Shown here: in pieces, positions 1-11,527 of the stretch
Layout: each line of letters opens with the position of its first letter
Position numbering within the stretch: position 1 is the first letter of the stretch
DNA from: Ectobius pallidus
Lineage: Eukaryota > Arthropoda > Insecta > Blattodea > Ectobiidae
Direction of reading: 5' to 3'
Assembly: GCA_964059195.1 (NCBI GenBank)
Contig: CAXKWD010000011.1
Span: forward strand, 35,020,066 to 35,084,065
Length of the DNA: 64,000 nt
Notes under the pieces: model-generated
The model's database searches: none
What the model saw: only the letters and a program-made list of their open reading frames with translations
What the model was told of the DNA's origin: nothing
Translations under genes and position numbers: made by a program

Positions 1-1841
1 AAGTTTGAACCCAGCACAGGTCTTTATGTTCACAAACATGAAATAGAACTTTCACATTACAAAATTTCAATGCAATTGTGATGGATAAAGGCCTAATATA
101 TATATATGTATATATACCGTATATCATAGTTCATTAATGGGATGTTTTATAGAGCTTGATATTAGAAAATAGAAAAAACCTTATAGAACAGACATTACGT
201 ATATAGGACTTGCTCTAAAAAGGTGTTGTTTCTGGATTGACTGCCTTTACTGTCATCTTTTCATGTCTCTAATCTTGCTATCCATTGATTTTAGTTTATA
301 TAATATATATTATGATGGTGAAGGTTAAGTGGGTCTGGGTGTCTCCTTTCTCAGTGTCTTAGGAGTTTGGATAGTGCTACATCCTACAATGATATCCATT
401 TCTCAGATTCTGTATCACATCAGAAGGATATTCCCCCATGTTCCTTCTTAGGTTGTAATGTGACGTGGCTTATATTAAACCCTATCAACATCTTTACAAA
501 ACCTGTTGGAGTTTCATTGAACTGAACAGAAACATCGAAATGTTGAAACTGAAGTATGTCATATGACGAGACGAAGAAAGCGGATATTTGGGGGTTCCTA
601 TTTGTGCGTAGGCTATGTTGTAGTCCTATAATAACTTCCTAATTTTAGCCCATGCCTGTTACTTTTTAAAAAAATGCCTGACCTGTTTTCTTTAAATTTT
701 AATTGTACTAAAAATGAATGATACAACCTACCCGACAATGTACAACAAACCCAATTGATTTCATTAATAGAACAAAATAATTCTCTAATACAATCTGCAC
801 ATGAACTTTCAGGGTCAGCAGCAAACAGAACAAATATCAGATCAACAAATATCAATCAGAACAAATATCAATCCTTTCTATTGAGGAACTCTCCTTACAG
901 AATATCCCAAACAAAGAATTTTTTGTAGAATATATAGTGCAGAAACGCAAACTAGAAATACTCTTTACTTCAGAATAACTATGTGTACTGAAAATACTTA
1001 AGCCTGACATTACCTATTAATGTCAAAAGGCTTATAATGAAAATAAATGAAAAAAAAAGGACTACAGGGTTACCCAAGTTTCAATGTGCCAACTTTAAAG
1101 CATTACAGAATTGTGATGTATACTTTGTTCCAAAATCACTTCCCCTTTCCAAGTGTCCAAAAAAATGGCCCAGTTGGCTAGATATTAACAGAAGTAACAA
1201 AATTAGGAAAAATATATAGAAATTAATGTAAATTTAGAAATTTGTTCAAATCATAAGTACAGCGTTGCATGATGCTTAGTGTGATTTCTTTCCATAAATA
1301 ATCCATTAACATTGATGGATTGATATTAATTATTGGAGATTAATGTGCAGTGCATTTTTTGGAAGTTGTTGATTGATTAAATAATTTTAGCCACTTCCTT
1401 AAAAACTTCTTTCACTGTTTATTACATCACAGGTCCATCAAAATCAGCATCTTATTTGCAAAGATTTTGGGACTAAAGATTTAAAGACAAATTGGTTGTC
1501 ATGTTTGCTTTTCCTGCTAACAGCTTTAGCCTTAATTCTGTCTACTGCTTAGAATATAATGTCTCAATTTTTTATGCAGAGTGATCCAAAAGTTGTGATC
1601 CATTTTAATGTGGGCTATTTTTACAGCAACGGAGATTAGATGTGTGACAGTTTTTTTAATCTTATTTTATAGTTCGACATTGCCCCCTTCCATCTGATAG
1701 CTTAACTGTCAAATATGGGAAAAATAATGGTCAAATGGTATTGACATGTGGCAGAAAGATCTTCTGAAAATTATGTTTGGCATATTTCACAGAAATATAG
1801 ATCTACCATTTCTTCATGTTTATGGTACTCACAGTTATGAG
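1..1841. other. non-coding AT-rich stretch
   Basis: I see no supportable gene or repeat here. Reading frames are short, hydrophobic or Lys/Ile-rich, and lack splice signals that would make them exons. The only visible structure is short TA-rich tracts near 100-120 and 300-312. Confidence 0.5.
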
Positions 1842-2840
1842 TAGGGACCGGATTTTTAGGTTTTTAAAAACACTGTTTTAGGTTTTCCATTAGGTGAAAT
1901 AGGTTTTTTTAGGTTTTTTGTCCAAAATATCGTTTTCGGGTAGAATAATTGGTTTAATGAATTTGAATGTGCTACATAGGATTGAGTACATAATACTTGT
2001 ATAAAGTTTAACTTAACAAAATTGACTTAAATTTGTGTAAAACTTGCTTTAAGACATTATACAATTGAAGAAAGAAAGCATAAACAATCAAAAGAAGTAG
2101 TGAAAATAAGATTGCCTCACAATTCCTGGTTACAGTATATTACTAAATATTTTTCAAGATTCTCAACTGTGAAGTTCTTCCTGTTATCTCTTAGTTAATA
2201 GTTAATAGTTAATACTGTATTTAGACACTGCTCTTCTCAGGATTCGAATCCGATGCTTCTAATTTAGTGAGTAAAATACTTTATGGTTGGATGTGGATAT
2301 AATGTGAAACTCGATTTCATTTGTTTCGACATAATTAACACGCCTTCTTAAAACTCACAGTGTGACCACTCAGTATGAATAACAGGGCAGTACTAAAGGC
2401 AAACAAAAAACAAGCGGTTTAAAACACAGAAATATATATCCTTGTTTATACATGGCAACAATGGTTGTTCGTACGAATATTTTAAAAGGAATACGCCAGT
2501 ACTCTTTTCCTCTCTTGATACTGTCCGTCCTAAACGACAATGGGTTGAATGAACCGCTGGTAGTATTAAGTTCTACCCAACAAAAATTATTCTCTCCCCG
2601 CAAAATATGGATTTCTCAACTGACAAACAAAAAAGACAAAAAAAGGAGCCTAAATTAGATATTTTAGGTTTTATATCCCGTTTAGGTATATTTAGGTTTT
2701 TATACCCCATTTAGGTATTTTTAGGTGCCACAGAATTAATGTGGGTGAATCCTATGGACATGATTCGAAAAAGTGTATGAGCGCTTTTTGTTTTGGAAGT
2801 AAGGAAAAAAATAGGTAAAAACCTAAGAATCCGGTCCCTA
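1842..2840. mobile_element. hAT-like non-autonomous DNA element (999 bp)
   Basis: The ends are inverted repeats: it opens TAGGGACCGGATTTTTAGG and closes with the complement of TAGGGACCGGATTCTTAGG. The perfect 8-bp duplication GTTATGAG flanks it at 1834-1841 and 2841-2848, the length expected for hAT elements. Both ends carry many copies of an AGGTTTTT-type motif (1858-1920 and 2660-2825), probably transposase-binding subterminal repeats. No transposase is readable inside. Two further elements in this window (51724-52490 and 53734-54743) share the end motif but carry different subterminal motifs. Confidence 0.85.
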
Positions 2841-3264
2841 GTTATGAGTGACATCTACCTAGGTATTTGTGGCACCCATCTCATTTTGAGATCAATGGTA
2901 CCTGCAGGAATAGGTGATGTGTTATCAAAATGTCATCTATAGTTTTCATTATATGGGGTTTTATAAGACCTATTTTGCATGACAGAATTAATCCTGATCA
3001 TCAATTTCTATGTTGAATAATTGTTTCTCAGGCTTCCAATCAGGTGATTGGGATGAAAAAATCTGTGTTACAGATCATAAATAATAATACTATTGATTCC
3101 ATTTCTATTACCCGATCAATCGGATCCCTCCATCTGTCTCGTCAACTTCATAACTCTCCTATTTGCCCCTTCCACACCATCAAGCCTTTTTTCTGAACCA
3201 GCTTACTTCTCCCAAACCAGGGCAGTAGAGAAGTTGCTGAAAGCTTAGGTACAATCATCCCATT

Positions 3265-3450
3265 ACCGGTTTGGAACTTGGAGAAATCACCAAGAAAGCC
3301 TCAAGTCACAGATTACTATGGTGATGTAGGATTGAGAGATTGAGACCTTTTACTTGATTCGGTATGTGTGCTTCTTGGCCATTCTTAGTAGCTGGAGCAG
3401 TAATTTATCTGGTTAATTCGGATAAAGTACGAGACTTCTGCCTGCTAACT
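3265..3450 (+). pseudogene. 18S rRNA pseudogene, upstream piece
   Basis: This reads as a decayed small-subunit rRNA. Segments such as AGGATTGAGAGATTGAGA, CTTGATTC, TGGCCATTCTTAGT and TATCTGGTTAATTC follow the conserved order of the 3' domain of eukaryotic 18S rRNA. It stops at GCCTGCTA, where a MITE is inserted, and the rRNA resumes at 4024. The left limit is approximate because divergence grows upstream. Confidence 0.8.
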
Positions 3451-4022
3451 ACTGTATTTTACGGATTATAAGACACACTTTTTTACCTTGAAAACAGAAC
3501 CTCGAAAGTTGGGTGCGTCTAATGGTCTGAAGTACATTAAAAAATTTAAATTATGGTAAATATTTCCGAAATATAAACATGTTGTAAACTATAAGATAAT
3601 TATAAATGTTGGCATAGGCTGTACATCAGTGCACTTGTCACAATTGTAAAATGAGGGTAGCTGGAATCCAGGTATACAGTGCGAAAAGAAAGGAATGTTG
3701 AGTTCTTTTATATGAAAGGAGTTGTCTCCGCCGGGTGGTTTAAATGAAAACAATAACCTCTAAACAGTTTTTTCCCGTTACACTTACCGTATGCTGAATT
3801 GAGGGTTAGAGGTTGAAAAGTATTTTCAGTCTTTCTTGAAAAATCAGTTCAGTTGTTAAAATTTACACGTTGCACCTTTACAGAAGAGATTTTCATGCAA
3901 CACAGGTTTTAAGTTAGAAATTATTTACACTGATTCTCTTGTACAAGGATATGATAATGTTTTCCCTTTAAATTTCCATCCTAAAATCAAGGTGCGTCTT
4001 ATAGTCCATAAAATACGGCAGT
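3449..4022. mobile_element. MITE inserted in the 18S pseudogene
   Basis: The ends are inverted repeats of the type CTGTATTTTACGGATTATAA / GCCGTATTTTATGGACTATA followed by GACGCAC. This end motif resembles MITE ends found widely in animal genomes. There is no coding capacity. It interrupts the 18S rRNA homology exactly, with rRNA sequence up to about 3448 and again from about 4023, so it inserted after the rRNA copy. A second copy with the same ends lies at 27427-27895. I could not define a target-site duplication. Confidence 0.75.
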
Positions 4023-4023
4023 T

Positions 4024-4487
4024 GTTTGTGGTATCCTGTGTGCTGTTGGTGACATGAAGTCTTATTAGTGAGACAGGCATCTTGTAGATGCACAGGATTT
4101 AGCAATACCGGATCTGTGATTCCTTTAGTCTGAGCTGCACATGCACTACAGTGAAGGACTCAGCACGACCTTCTTGGCTGAAAGGTCTGGGTAACACGTT
4201 GAATCTCAGTGCTAGGGATCAGGGCTTGAAATTGTTCTCATGAAAGGGAATTCCCAGTAAGCGCAAGTCAAAAGCTTGCATTGATTACATCCCTGCCCTT
4301 TACACACTGCCCATTGCTACTTCTGATTCAGTGAGTTTGCAAGGTCTTCAGATGTGTGGGCATGGGGGTTAAACCTTTGTGATTCCACCAGGAATTTGCC
4401 CCAGATTGCTTATTAGAGGAAGTTAAAGTCGTTATAACCCCACTTTCCCTGTAGGTGAACCTGTGGAAGTATCATTAACATTAAGGG
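4024..4487 (+). pseudogene. 18S rRNA pseudogene, 3' end
   Basis: This is the decayed last third of 18S rRNA up to its 3' terminus. Recognisable blocks in order are GCAATACCGGATCTGTGAT, GCTAGGGATCAGGGCTTG, AATTCCCAGTAAGCGCAAGT, ATTGATTACATCCCTGCCCT, the decoding-site region TACACACTGCCCATTGCTAC, and the terminal GTAGGTGAACCTGTGGAAG with TATCATTA. Many differences from the conserved rRNA are CpG to TpG or CpA changes, the mark of germline methylation and deamination. It cannot be a working rRNA gene because it lacks the 5' part, is split by a MITE and has mutated universal positions. Confidence 0.92.
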
Positions 4488-5332
4488 AAAGAAATGTGAT
4501 TTTGGGTGCCTTCTCAGGCCTTTAAAGGAAGGCTAGGTGGAAGGGCTATGACCAAGATGGGGTATTCTTTCTGTCAAAAAGTTCTTGCTTCCATCTGGAT
4601 TTTGTTTTTATTCTCTCATAATCTGCTTTGAAATACACCTATTATTATTATTATTATTATTATTTTATTATTTTTTATAATTATTTGTATTTATTACCCA
4701 AATATTGAACCTTTATTCCACCTGCAATATGCATCACACTTCCTAACAATGGAATAGCTTTCTGTAATATGGATCAGAACTTTTGAATCACCTGTTCAAG
4801 AATGTTTAGTATGGGAGGCAAAATGGATTCACTCTCCTATTTTCACACAGTTGCCACTTTGAGTTAAGCTCAAGAGGAAGACGTTTGTTTCTTCTTCATA
4901 GCTTGGACATTTTTGCATGCCATTTTTGGCTTGCTTCTACGGAGTTAGGTATGCTATTCATTTTTGCATGATTGTTGAGGTAAATTTTTTAATTGTAAGT
5001 TTCATGATTTATATGTGTTGAGCTTCCACCTCATCACAGTTAACCTACAGAAGTTGTACCACAATATTAGTAGTACCTTGTTCTGCTGATTCACACTTAG
5101 TGACATACCATTAGCACCCCTGCTTATTGCAAGAGCACATGCTTGTAGGATTATCTTTTATTTAATTGTGACAAATTATATAGCTTGTGGAATACATTTT
5201 GAAGTTTCTGATTAAGGATTTAGTGAGTGGGGCAGTTGAACACTTTGCAGTACATGTAAGCTAAGGATATCTCATGCCTGTATTTAATAATACATACTTT
5301 GCTCCCTAGCTCCATTTTTGCCGAGAATTTTA
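4488..5332. other. non-coding stretch with ATT microsatellite
   Basis: An ATT trinucleotide run sits at about 4641-4665. Otherwise I see no gene, terminal repeat or SINE head. Confidence 0.5.
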
Positions 5333-5949
5333 TGAGGGTGAGTCCAAAAATAAGTTTCCCCTGGCGACTGTGTACAGAAGTGTGGATGTACATTGAGACA
5401 TTTGTCATACGGCTTTAGAAGCTTCAAAAAGCACTCCAGAAACAAATCAGGGCTTTGCATATGGAAGAAGTAGTGGTCTCGCATTGTCATCCAACAACAG
5501 AACGCCAGATTGGAGAAGGCCAGGCCACTTTTCCCGAATCGCCTCCTTCAATTTCGACAGGTTGTGACAATACCACGTAGCAGTGATGGTTCCATCCTCC
5601 AAAAAGTCCAACAACAAAACCCCTTGGGCGTCCCAGAACACTGTGAGGAGCACTTTACCTGCAGAGGGCGTTGTTTTGAACTTCTTTCGAACAGGTGATG
5701 ATGGATGTTTCCACTTGATGTGGCCTTCGATTCAGGTGTGAAATGATGGACCCGCATTTCATCCCCCGTCACAATCCGAAACAGAAAGTCATTGCCATCA
5801 TGATGGTAACGCATGAGATGTTCCAGGCTGACTCCCATGCGTATGGTGTATGGATGTCTTTCGCATTCAACCGATGTCTTATTTCCCCCATTGCTGTTCG
5901 ATTTCCCAGGGAAAAATAGAGGGGAAACTTATTTTCGGACTCCCCCTTG
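5333..5949 (-). mobile_element. deleted mariner element #1 (617 bp)
   Basis: Inverted ends of about 29 bp (GAGGGTGAGTCCAAAAATAA on the left; complement of AGGGGGAGTCCGAAAATAAG on the right) are flanked by TA at 5331-5332 and 5950-5951, the mariner target site. The interior holds the broken transposase reported next. A full mariner is about 1.3 kb, so more than half is missing. Confidence 0.9.
5377..5838 (-). pseudogene. mariner transposase pseudogene
   Basis: The minus strand shows ordered pieces of a mariner DD34D transposase in different frames: MGVSLEHLMRYHHDGNDF and RIVTGDEMRVHHFTPESK (first catalytic Asp in GDE), then after a frameshift LTVFWDAQGVLLLDFLE and SGVLLLDDNARP (second Asp), then SPDL (third Asp), which is joined too early to the C-terminal YDKCLN motif. 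The N-terminal DNA-binding half is absent and there are at least two frameshifts plus a deletion after SPDL, so it cannot make an active enzyme. Confidence 0.9.
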
Positions 5950-5951
5950 TA

Positions 5952-7636
5952 ATTCCACAGATGCAATAAATGCTCACTTCTCTTTTCCTTTGTGCATTGA
6001 ACCATATTTGTTTTAGCAACTTAGAAATTCCCAGTTATGGGATACATATTTTTAAGTTATCCAGTTGTTCCCTTATTTTTGTTATGAAATACACAATTTG
6101 TATAAAGTATACGGAGGTACATACAGAAATATGACTGCTGTATGTCCCTAAAGATGCATTTCTGTGTAGTCATTTGAACTTTTCCCCAAGAAGCCTTTGG
6201 AAAGCTAGTGATGAATGTAGGAGAGATTTTACCAGGAAGTCCCTCTAATGTAATGTTTATTCATAAATCCCATTTTAAAAAATGAGTACGGTGTAATGTA
6301 AATACTGTTATCTCATTTATATCTCATCAAAACTTACACAAATGTAATATAATGTTTATGTTTGGAAGTAACAAAATTATTATCTTTTGACAGTAAAAAG
6401 TGTTCTAAAACTTCAGTACCGGTAAAGATTAAATGGTTATTTCTCCAGTTGGCCTACCTTACGTTATAATATTTTAAAAAGAATTATGAATTCTGGAATT
6501 TAAATTCTACAGAAAATACTATTTTCATTTAAGTTAATACAACTATTTTACAGTGTTATTAAGAGAAAATAATTGAGTTGTTTTGTCTGGCAACCCTCTG
6601 GCCTATTTTCTCAGGGTGAAAGGCAATTTTATGTAATACAGAATTGTAGGAAATTATGTAGAAAAGAAAGAGAGGTAGTCCTAAACTTACGTCACTAAAA
6701 CTGATATGCTTAATTACTCCTATTAATTGTCTACATTTCTAGTAAGGGATGGAGGGAACAGTTTGAATTCTGTGCTTTATTTGTCTACAGTTGCAGTGAG
6801 GGATATCAGGATTCAGCTGTGTTTAAATTGATCTTCACTTGAGTCAAAACAATGGAACACTTGATTCATGGACAGTTTTGCTCAAGATTGTTCTCTTTCG
6901 TCCTGTTGTCATTTCATCAGGTCACCATTCTTTTCACTAAAGGGATGAAAGGATGAAATTTGTGAAAAAAATAATTTTTATAAAAATTTCTGGAAAATCT
7001 ATGTATGAAACTCATAAGCTCAAAATTCATGTCAAATTTGAATTCCAAATGATGAATAGGCCTATTTAAAAAAAATTTCTTAATTTTATATTATTATAGG
7101 CCTACCGTTCCTAGTCTGTCAGATTCTTCGTATAGAAAGGAAATAGTTTTAGAATTAATTTGTTTCGCTTGTGTTTAGAAAAGGTATAATTTGTTCCGTG
7201 ATACATTAATGCATGATAAATATAAAATGTTACATTGTCTTTACGTCTAAAAGTTTGTCCCAATCCCACTTACATAAAATTCAATAATTTAAAAAAAAGT
7301 TCATAGTGAATGTTAACACACCACTTTTATTATTACTGTACATTCCCTGAAAATGTAAACAAATACTAAATACTATGTGGAGCATTTTCTATGTTGGGAA
7401 ATGCTAAAGTAAATAATAAGTTGAAAAATCAAGCCCACACTAATTAGCCTATATAAACTAAACTTTACCATGATTTCTTTATAGAGGAAAGACTTTCCAG
7501 TGATATTCTTGTGCAAAATATTTTCAAGCTCATTTCTTTATTAAATATAGACGTTATAAACATTATGTCAAAAGGATAAATACTGAAATTTTCCAGTATG
7601 GGCAAAATTTGTATCAGTATGGGCACTGCCCCTGCA
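5952..7636. other. non-coding AT-rich stretch
   Basis: No gene or bounded repeat is seen. Open frames are short and of low complexity. Confidence 0.5.
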
Positions 7637-7885
7637 GGTACACTGTGTTTGTTGAAGCACTACACTATAAACCAGAAGATCATGTGTTTGATCTCCGATG
7701 AGGTCGTTGGATTTTTTCAATTGGCCTAATTGTTCTTGGGGTCAACTCAGCCTACAACAGAAATAAATACCAATCCTGGGGTAAAGGCTAACAATCTTAT
7801 CACCTTCACATGTCAAATGTCTAAAAATCTGGTAGCCTCATCCCCCCCTCCTGGAGCCCTAAGGACCTTCATGGCCTGTACAAGG
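7637..7885 (+). repeat. old SINE, family G
   Basis: The order matches the SINE at 29087-29330 (opposite strand): a tRNA-like head with a decayed B box (GTGTTTGATCTCCGATGAGG against GGGTTCGATTCCCGATGAGG), then a TTTTTCAATTGGCCTAAT body, then GTCTAAAAATCTGG and CATGGCCTGTA. Most CpG positions of the other copy are TG or CA here, so this is an old copy. A third, truncated copy is at 59645-59762. Confidence 0.75.
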
Positions 7886-8958
7886 ATCACGTTACTTTAA
7901 TGGGCACAGCCTGATATGTCCGTTTCTGGCTATCAGCTTGACTACCTTCAGTTGTCTCAGCTAATCGATTACTCTTGTCTCTTTGCTAAGGGAAGCGGGA
8001 TCCATATCATTCTGTCAGGTCCCCCCCATAGCAATTTGCTCTACACTTCTGTGCAGCAAGAATTCACAAACAGATGAGTTGTTGAGTTATTTAAATATAG
8101 TTTTTTACCTGGAGATCTTGGTGTCCAAATGCTAGGTTTATGGTTGGAAGATGGTCATGTAAGGTATTGCTGTCTACTTAAGTGCTTTAGAGGGAGTTGC
8201 ATTCATAGTTTCACAACTCCAGAATTTTGGTTGAAGTTGAGGAAGCAGCTAACATTTCCTTCTTGATTGTGCTGATAAGGAAAACCATTCATTTAGCTTA
8301 TAGAAACAATCCAAATTGGACATTGGTGCAACTTATGCTCATGTGGTTTCAATGAATCTTACGTATTCTTCAGCTTATTATCTGAAGCTAAAAAGCCACA
8401 GAACTGCTTTGGAGGAAAACGGTGTTTTCTTTTGATTCCTGAAACCCAACGTTGTAAAACACTGACTTCTTGAATTGTTGGATCAATAAAAAGTTTCTGT
8501 ATGATTTGAGGTTTTCCTGGCATAGAGTCTGACCAAATTCTTCTCAAGTTGTTGGCCAGGTGAGAAACTAAGAACTTTTCATTACTTCAGAGGCTCATTC
8601 TGATTCCATCTTCAGAGGCTCATTCTGATTCCATCTTCAGAAGATACTGAAGTGTTGAACATTGGTTGATTATGATCTTTATACTCACCTGATTGGCAGG
8701 TGTACAGAGATCGGCTACCAGTAGGCCAGTGGATCGAATGTCATGAGTTGATTTGCACACCGAGTTAATATGACAGCATTGATCACAGGCTGGTTGATTC
8801 CACTTGTGTAGGTGAATATGAAATATTACTTCAGCATCCCTAAGGATGAAGATATGTCCCCCAAACTGTCAGTCAATTAAATATTTCAAACTTGTCTGAC
8901 ATCCTGGAAACAATTTATTCATAAACAATGCAAACAATAATTTAGTTTGTGTTTATAG
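7886..8958. other. non-coding stretch with 27-bp duplication
   Basis: A 27-bp unit containing GAGGCTCATTCTGATTCCAT is repeated in tandem at about 8590-8641. A 62-codon minus-strand frame at 8359-8547 has ordinary composition but no recognisable motif, and I do not call it a gene. Confidence 0.45.
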
Positions 8959-9169
8959 TAATATTTTCAACAACGTAGTGATGTCTTTTGAAGGTGTACT
9001 TCTTAAATTGTTCTTTTATCAAAGTGGCTATAGTTATGCAATGGTTGAAAATGTTAGACCCATTTCAGTACTTCTGCACCCTACTAGTAAGACACAAACA
9101 TGGATTGAAATGAGCCGTGACTTTCTTCAGGTATATCACCCTTCATGCTCATCACTGCCAATGATGGAG
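8959..9169 (+). CDS. probable internal coding exon, unidentified gene
   Basis: This frame encodes a stretch of balanced composition including ENVRPISVLLHPTSKTQTW, IEMSRDFLQVYHP and ending SSLPMME. It ends exactly at a consensus splice donor, GAG|GTAAGT (donor 9170-9175), after a complete codon. The acceptor is uncertain: TTTATAG at 8952-8958 is my choice, and CAACGTAG a few bases later is possible. The only compatible downstream exon I find is the acidic last exon at 17030, which starts on a codon boundary after TTTAG. The intron would be 7.9 kb and contains two palindromic mariner derivatives and several MITEs. I cannot name the protein. An internal CAG|GTATAT at 9130 is an alternative splice site. 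Confidence 0.45.
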
Positions 9170-9320
9170 GTAAGTGTACCACCCATCATTTTTTACTTTG
9201 TCACATCACATTTAAGAAAATCTGGTACTTCATAATTTTAATTGATTAAGTTTTTCACAGAACAATGCACATGGTAGAAAACAGTGTGTGTGACATAATC
9301 TTAAAAAACAGAATAATTTG

Positions 9321-9968
9321 AGGTGTGTTTTTAAAATAAGTACCGATAGAACATTATTTTCTCCATATGTTCTTTTCATTCTTTTCCTTACACCTTACAC
9401 TACTTCTCCACATAGTCTCTGCCCTTATTGAGGCAGTTATCATAATGCAAATGGTTTTGTGTGCCTTTGGTTGAAGAATGATACCGTCTATGATGAAAGC
9501 CGTAGTTTTCTTCTTGTTTTGTTATCATTGTCAATAAAATGTTTTCCAGCAAATGATTTCTTTAGATGAAGAAACAGGTTAAATCCTCTTGATTCATGAG
9601 AATGCTAAACAAATTCAAGATCTCATCACATCATTTGATTGGGAAGAATTTGTTAAAGTCCTGACTTGGCACCAAGTGATTTTTACTTGTTTCTTCCTCT
9701 GAAAAAAAATTATTTGCTGGAAAACGTTTTAACAGTGATGATGATGTGATACAAGAAGTGCACATTTGGTTATCATCGCTGGCGGCATCATTCTTCGACG
9801 AAGGCGTACAAAACCTGGTGTCACATTATGTCAGGTGCCTCAATAAGGGTGGAGACTATGTGAAGAGGTAGTGTAAGGTGTAAGGAAAAGAATGAAAATA
9901 AAATATTGAGAAAATAATGTTATATTTCGTTAAGAAAAATTGTTGGTACTTACTTTAAACACACACCT
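9321..9968 (+). mobile_element. palindromic mariner derivative #1 (648 bp)
   Basis: Both ends share AGGTGTGTTTTTAAAATAAG-type inverted repeats, with TA after the right end. Unlike a normal deleted mariner, the 3' part of the transposase is present twice in opposite directions. The left arm (about 9321-9560) reads on the minus strand, the right arm (about 9705-9968) on the plus strand, and about 145 bp of catalytic-domain sequence lies between. This makes a long foldback. The same architecture recurs at 11528-12223. Confidence 0.85.
9585..9872 (+). pseudogene. mariner transposase C-terminal half, pseudogene
   Basis: Plus-strand pieces of mariner transposase: LLIHENAKQIQDLITSFDWE (position of the second catalytic Asp, here Glu in HEN), a frameshift, then SPDLAPSDFYLFLPLKK from 9657 (third Asp region), another frameshift, then GKRFNSDDDVIQEV, SFFDEGVQNLVSHY and a C-terminal CLNKGGDYVKR before TAG. 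The N-terminal half and first Asp are missing. The left arm of the element holds a second, inverted copy of the last part. Confidence 0.88.
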
Positions 9969-11099
9969 TATTTTTATGTTTAGTATGGGAATGTTTTATG
10001 GGAATGTTTAGTATTCACTCTGTTAGTATTCACCAAGAAAGGTTTCCTTCTTTGCTAAATGTTATCATACAAGGGAATGAAAATAGGATCTGGGTAAAGA
10101 GCTTTCTACTATTACAGTAAAGTCATGACTGTCTGTGGTTTAGGAGGAAAATAGTAATGTCAAAACAATTTTCCTTGCGTAAAAGATAGCCCCCAGATTC
10201 TTCATCCAAAATTATACAATGTTCTCTTTAGTTGTACTATTACATTACTTTGTATAGCATCAGAATACACTATTATAATGTATTATAATTAGTTGTACAG
10301 TAATTAATTAACTTGCCTCTTCATAAATTTATGCAGGCGATTCTGTCTTGGGAGAGAGTTCATACCAGAAATCGTGCTTACTGCCATCAGGATTCCTTAG
10401 CATAATAAAAAAGTCCTGTATACTCTGCCTGATGTAAAATCAGATTCGTTATTGTATTTCTTGTTTTGATTAGGTTATTTAATTATTCTCTTTTGTTTTG
10501 TTTCCAGTTACTAATTGTAAACATTATGCTTTAACCTTAATAGAAAGCTAAAGGATTTCCTTCAAATATAAATATATAAGTTACATGTATTTCATACCCA
10601 CATTTTTCTTCCTCATGTTCTGTGAAAATCTTGTATTAATTAAAAATGTGAGGTAAACGAAGTTTTATTTTTTGTTTCTGTCTTTTCCGTTGCTTAGTAT
10701 GCCATTTTTCCTATAGCATTAAATAGTCAAAATATCTGTTCTTGTGTTGAGTGACTAATTCTATTTTTAAGGAAGTATATCAATAACATGCATTTTCTAT
10801 GCAGTTTATCATTCTGTTATTGTTTTTACAATGTGAACCAAAGATGAAACCACTGCACCTTTATTTTGAGTAGCATGCAGCAATCACCGGGTATTGGATG
10901 ATCGTTCACCATGGCAATTTTAGCTCTCTCCGCCACTTCCATCTACTATCAGTGATGTTTTAAACAGGAGAATATCCAAGTTAAAGAGGAAAATCACTCA
11001 CCTTTCTTAGACTCAATGTTGAAAATGGTGTCAGTTTCTATACATTGTTACAATACATTATTTTAAAGGCAAGTTACTTTCAGGATAAGGGAATGGTGG
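9969..11099. other. non-coding stretch
   Basis: No gene or bounded repeat is seen. The sequence would be intronic if the 8959 and 17030 exons belong together. Confidence 0.45.
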
Positions 11100-11240
11100 G
11101 CAAAGCACGGTCAAGAAAATCTTAATGACATTCTTGAGGCAGTTGAAGTGAGTCTTAAAAGGCCCAGTTGTTGTTTAGCTCAGGAAGTTGGGATTTCTCA
11201 AACATCAGTCTTAATGGGACTTAAAAATGTTTGAAGTTCT
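11100..11240 (+). pseudogene. mariner-type transposase HTH fragment
   Basis: One plus-strand frame reads EWWAKHGQENLNDILEAVEV and then SLKRPSCCLAQEVGISQTSV. This resembles the second helix-turn-helix of the mariner-type transposases with a DUF4817-like N-terminus (pattern RSP..S....A..LGIS..SV), the family of the element at 15587. No flanking terminal repeat was found, and it lies 290 bp before the palindromic element at 11528. Confidence 0.5.
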
Positions 11241-11527
11241 GTCCAATTAATATTTATACACAGTTCTCAGGTATTATTTAGATGAGAGGAGACAGCATTT
11301 TTAACATCAACTTTAAAATAGGTGAGTTAATATAATGAAATTCTTCTTTATATTTGAGTATTCTTTTACTTGAACCTTTGGTGAGAAATTAAAATAGTGG
11401 AGAGACCTAAAAACTGTTGCAATGATCGGTTGCCCTATGCCCAGCGAAGGCTGCAAGCTATGCATGGTAAAAGTCCAATAGCTTCGTCTTCGTTCACACT
11501 ACAATACACTAATCATACTATCTACTA

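Noticed and set aside
4024..4487. Working rRNA gene
   Set aside because: Lacks the 5' part, is interrupted by a MITE and carries changes at universally conserved positions such as the decoding site.
5220..6016. Several overlapping frames on both strands as independent genes
   Set aside because: All are frame fragments or antisense of the broken mariner transposase.
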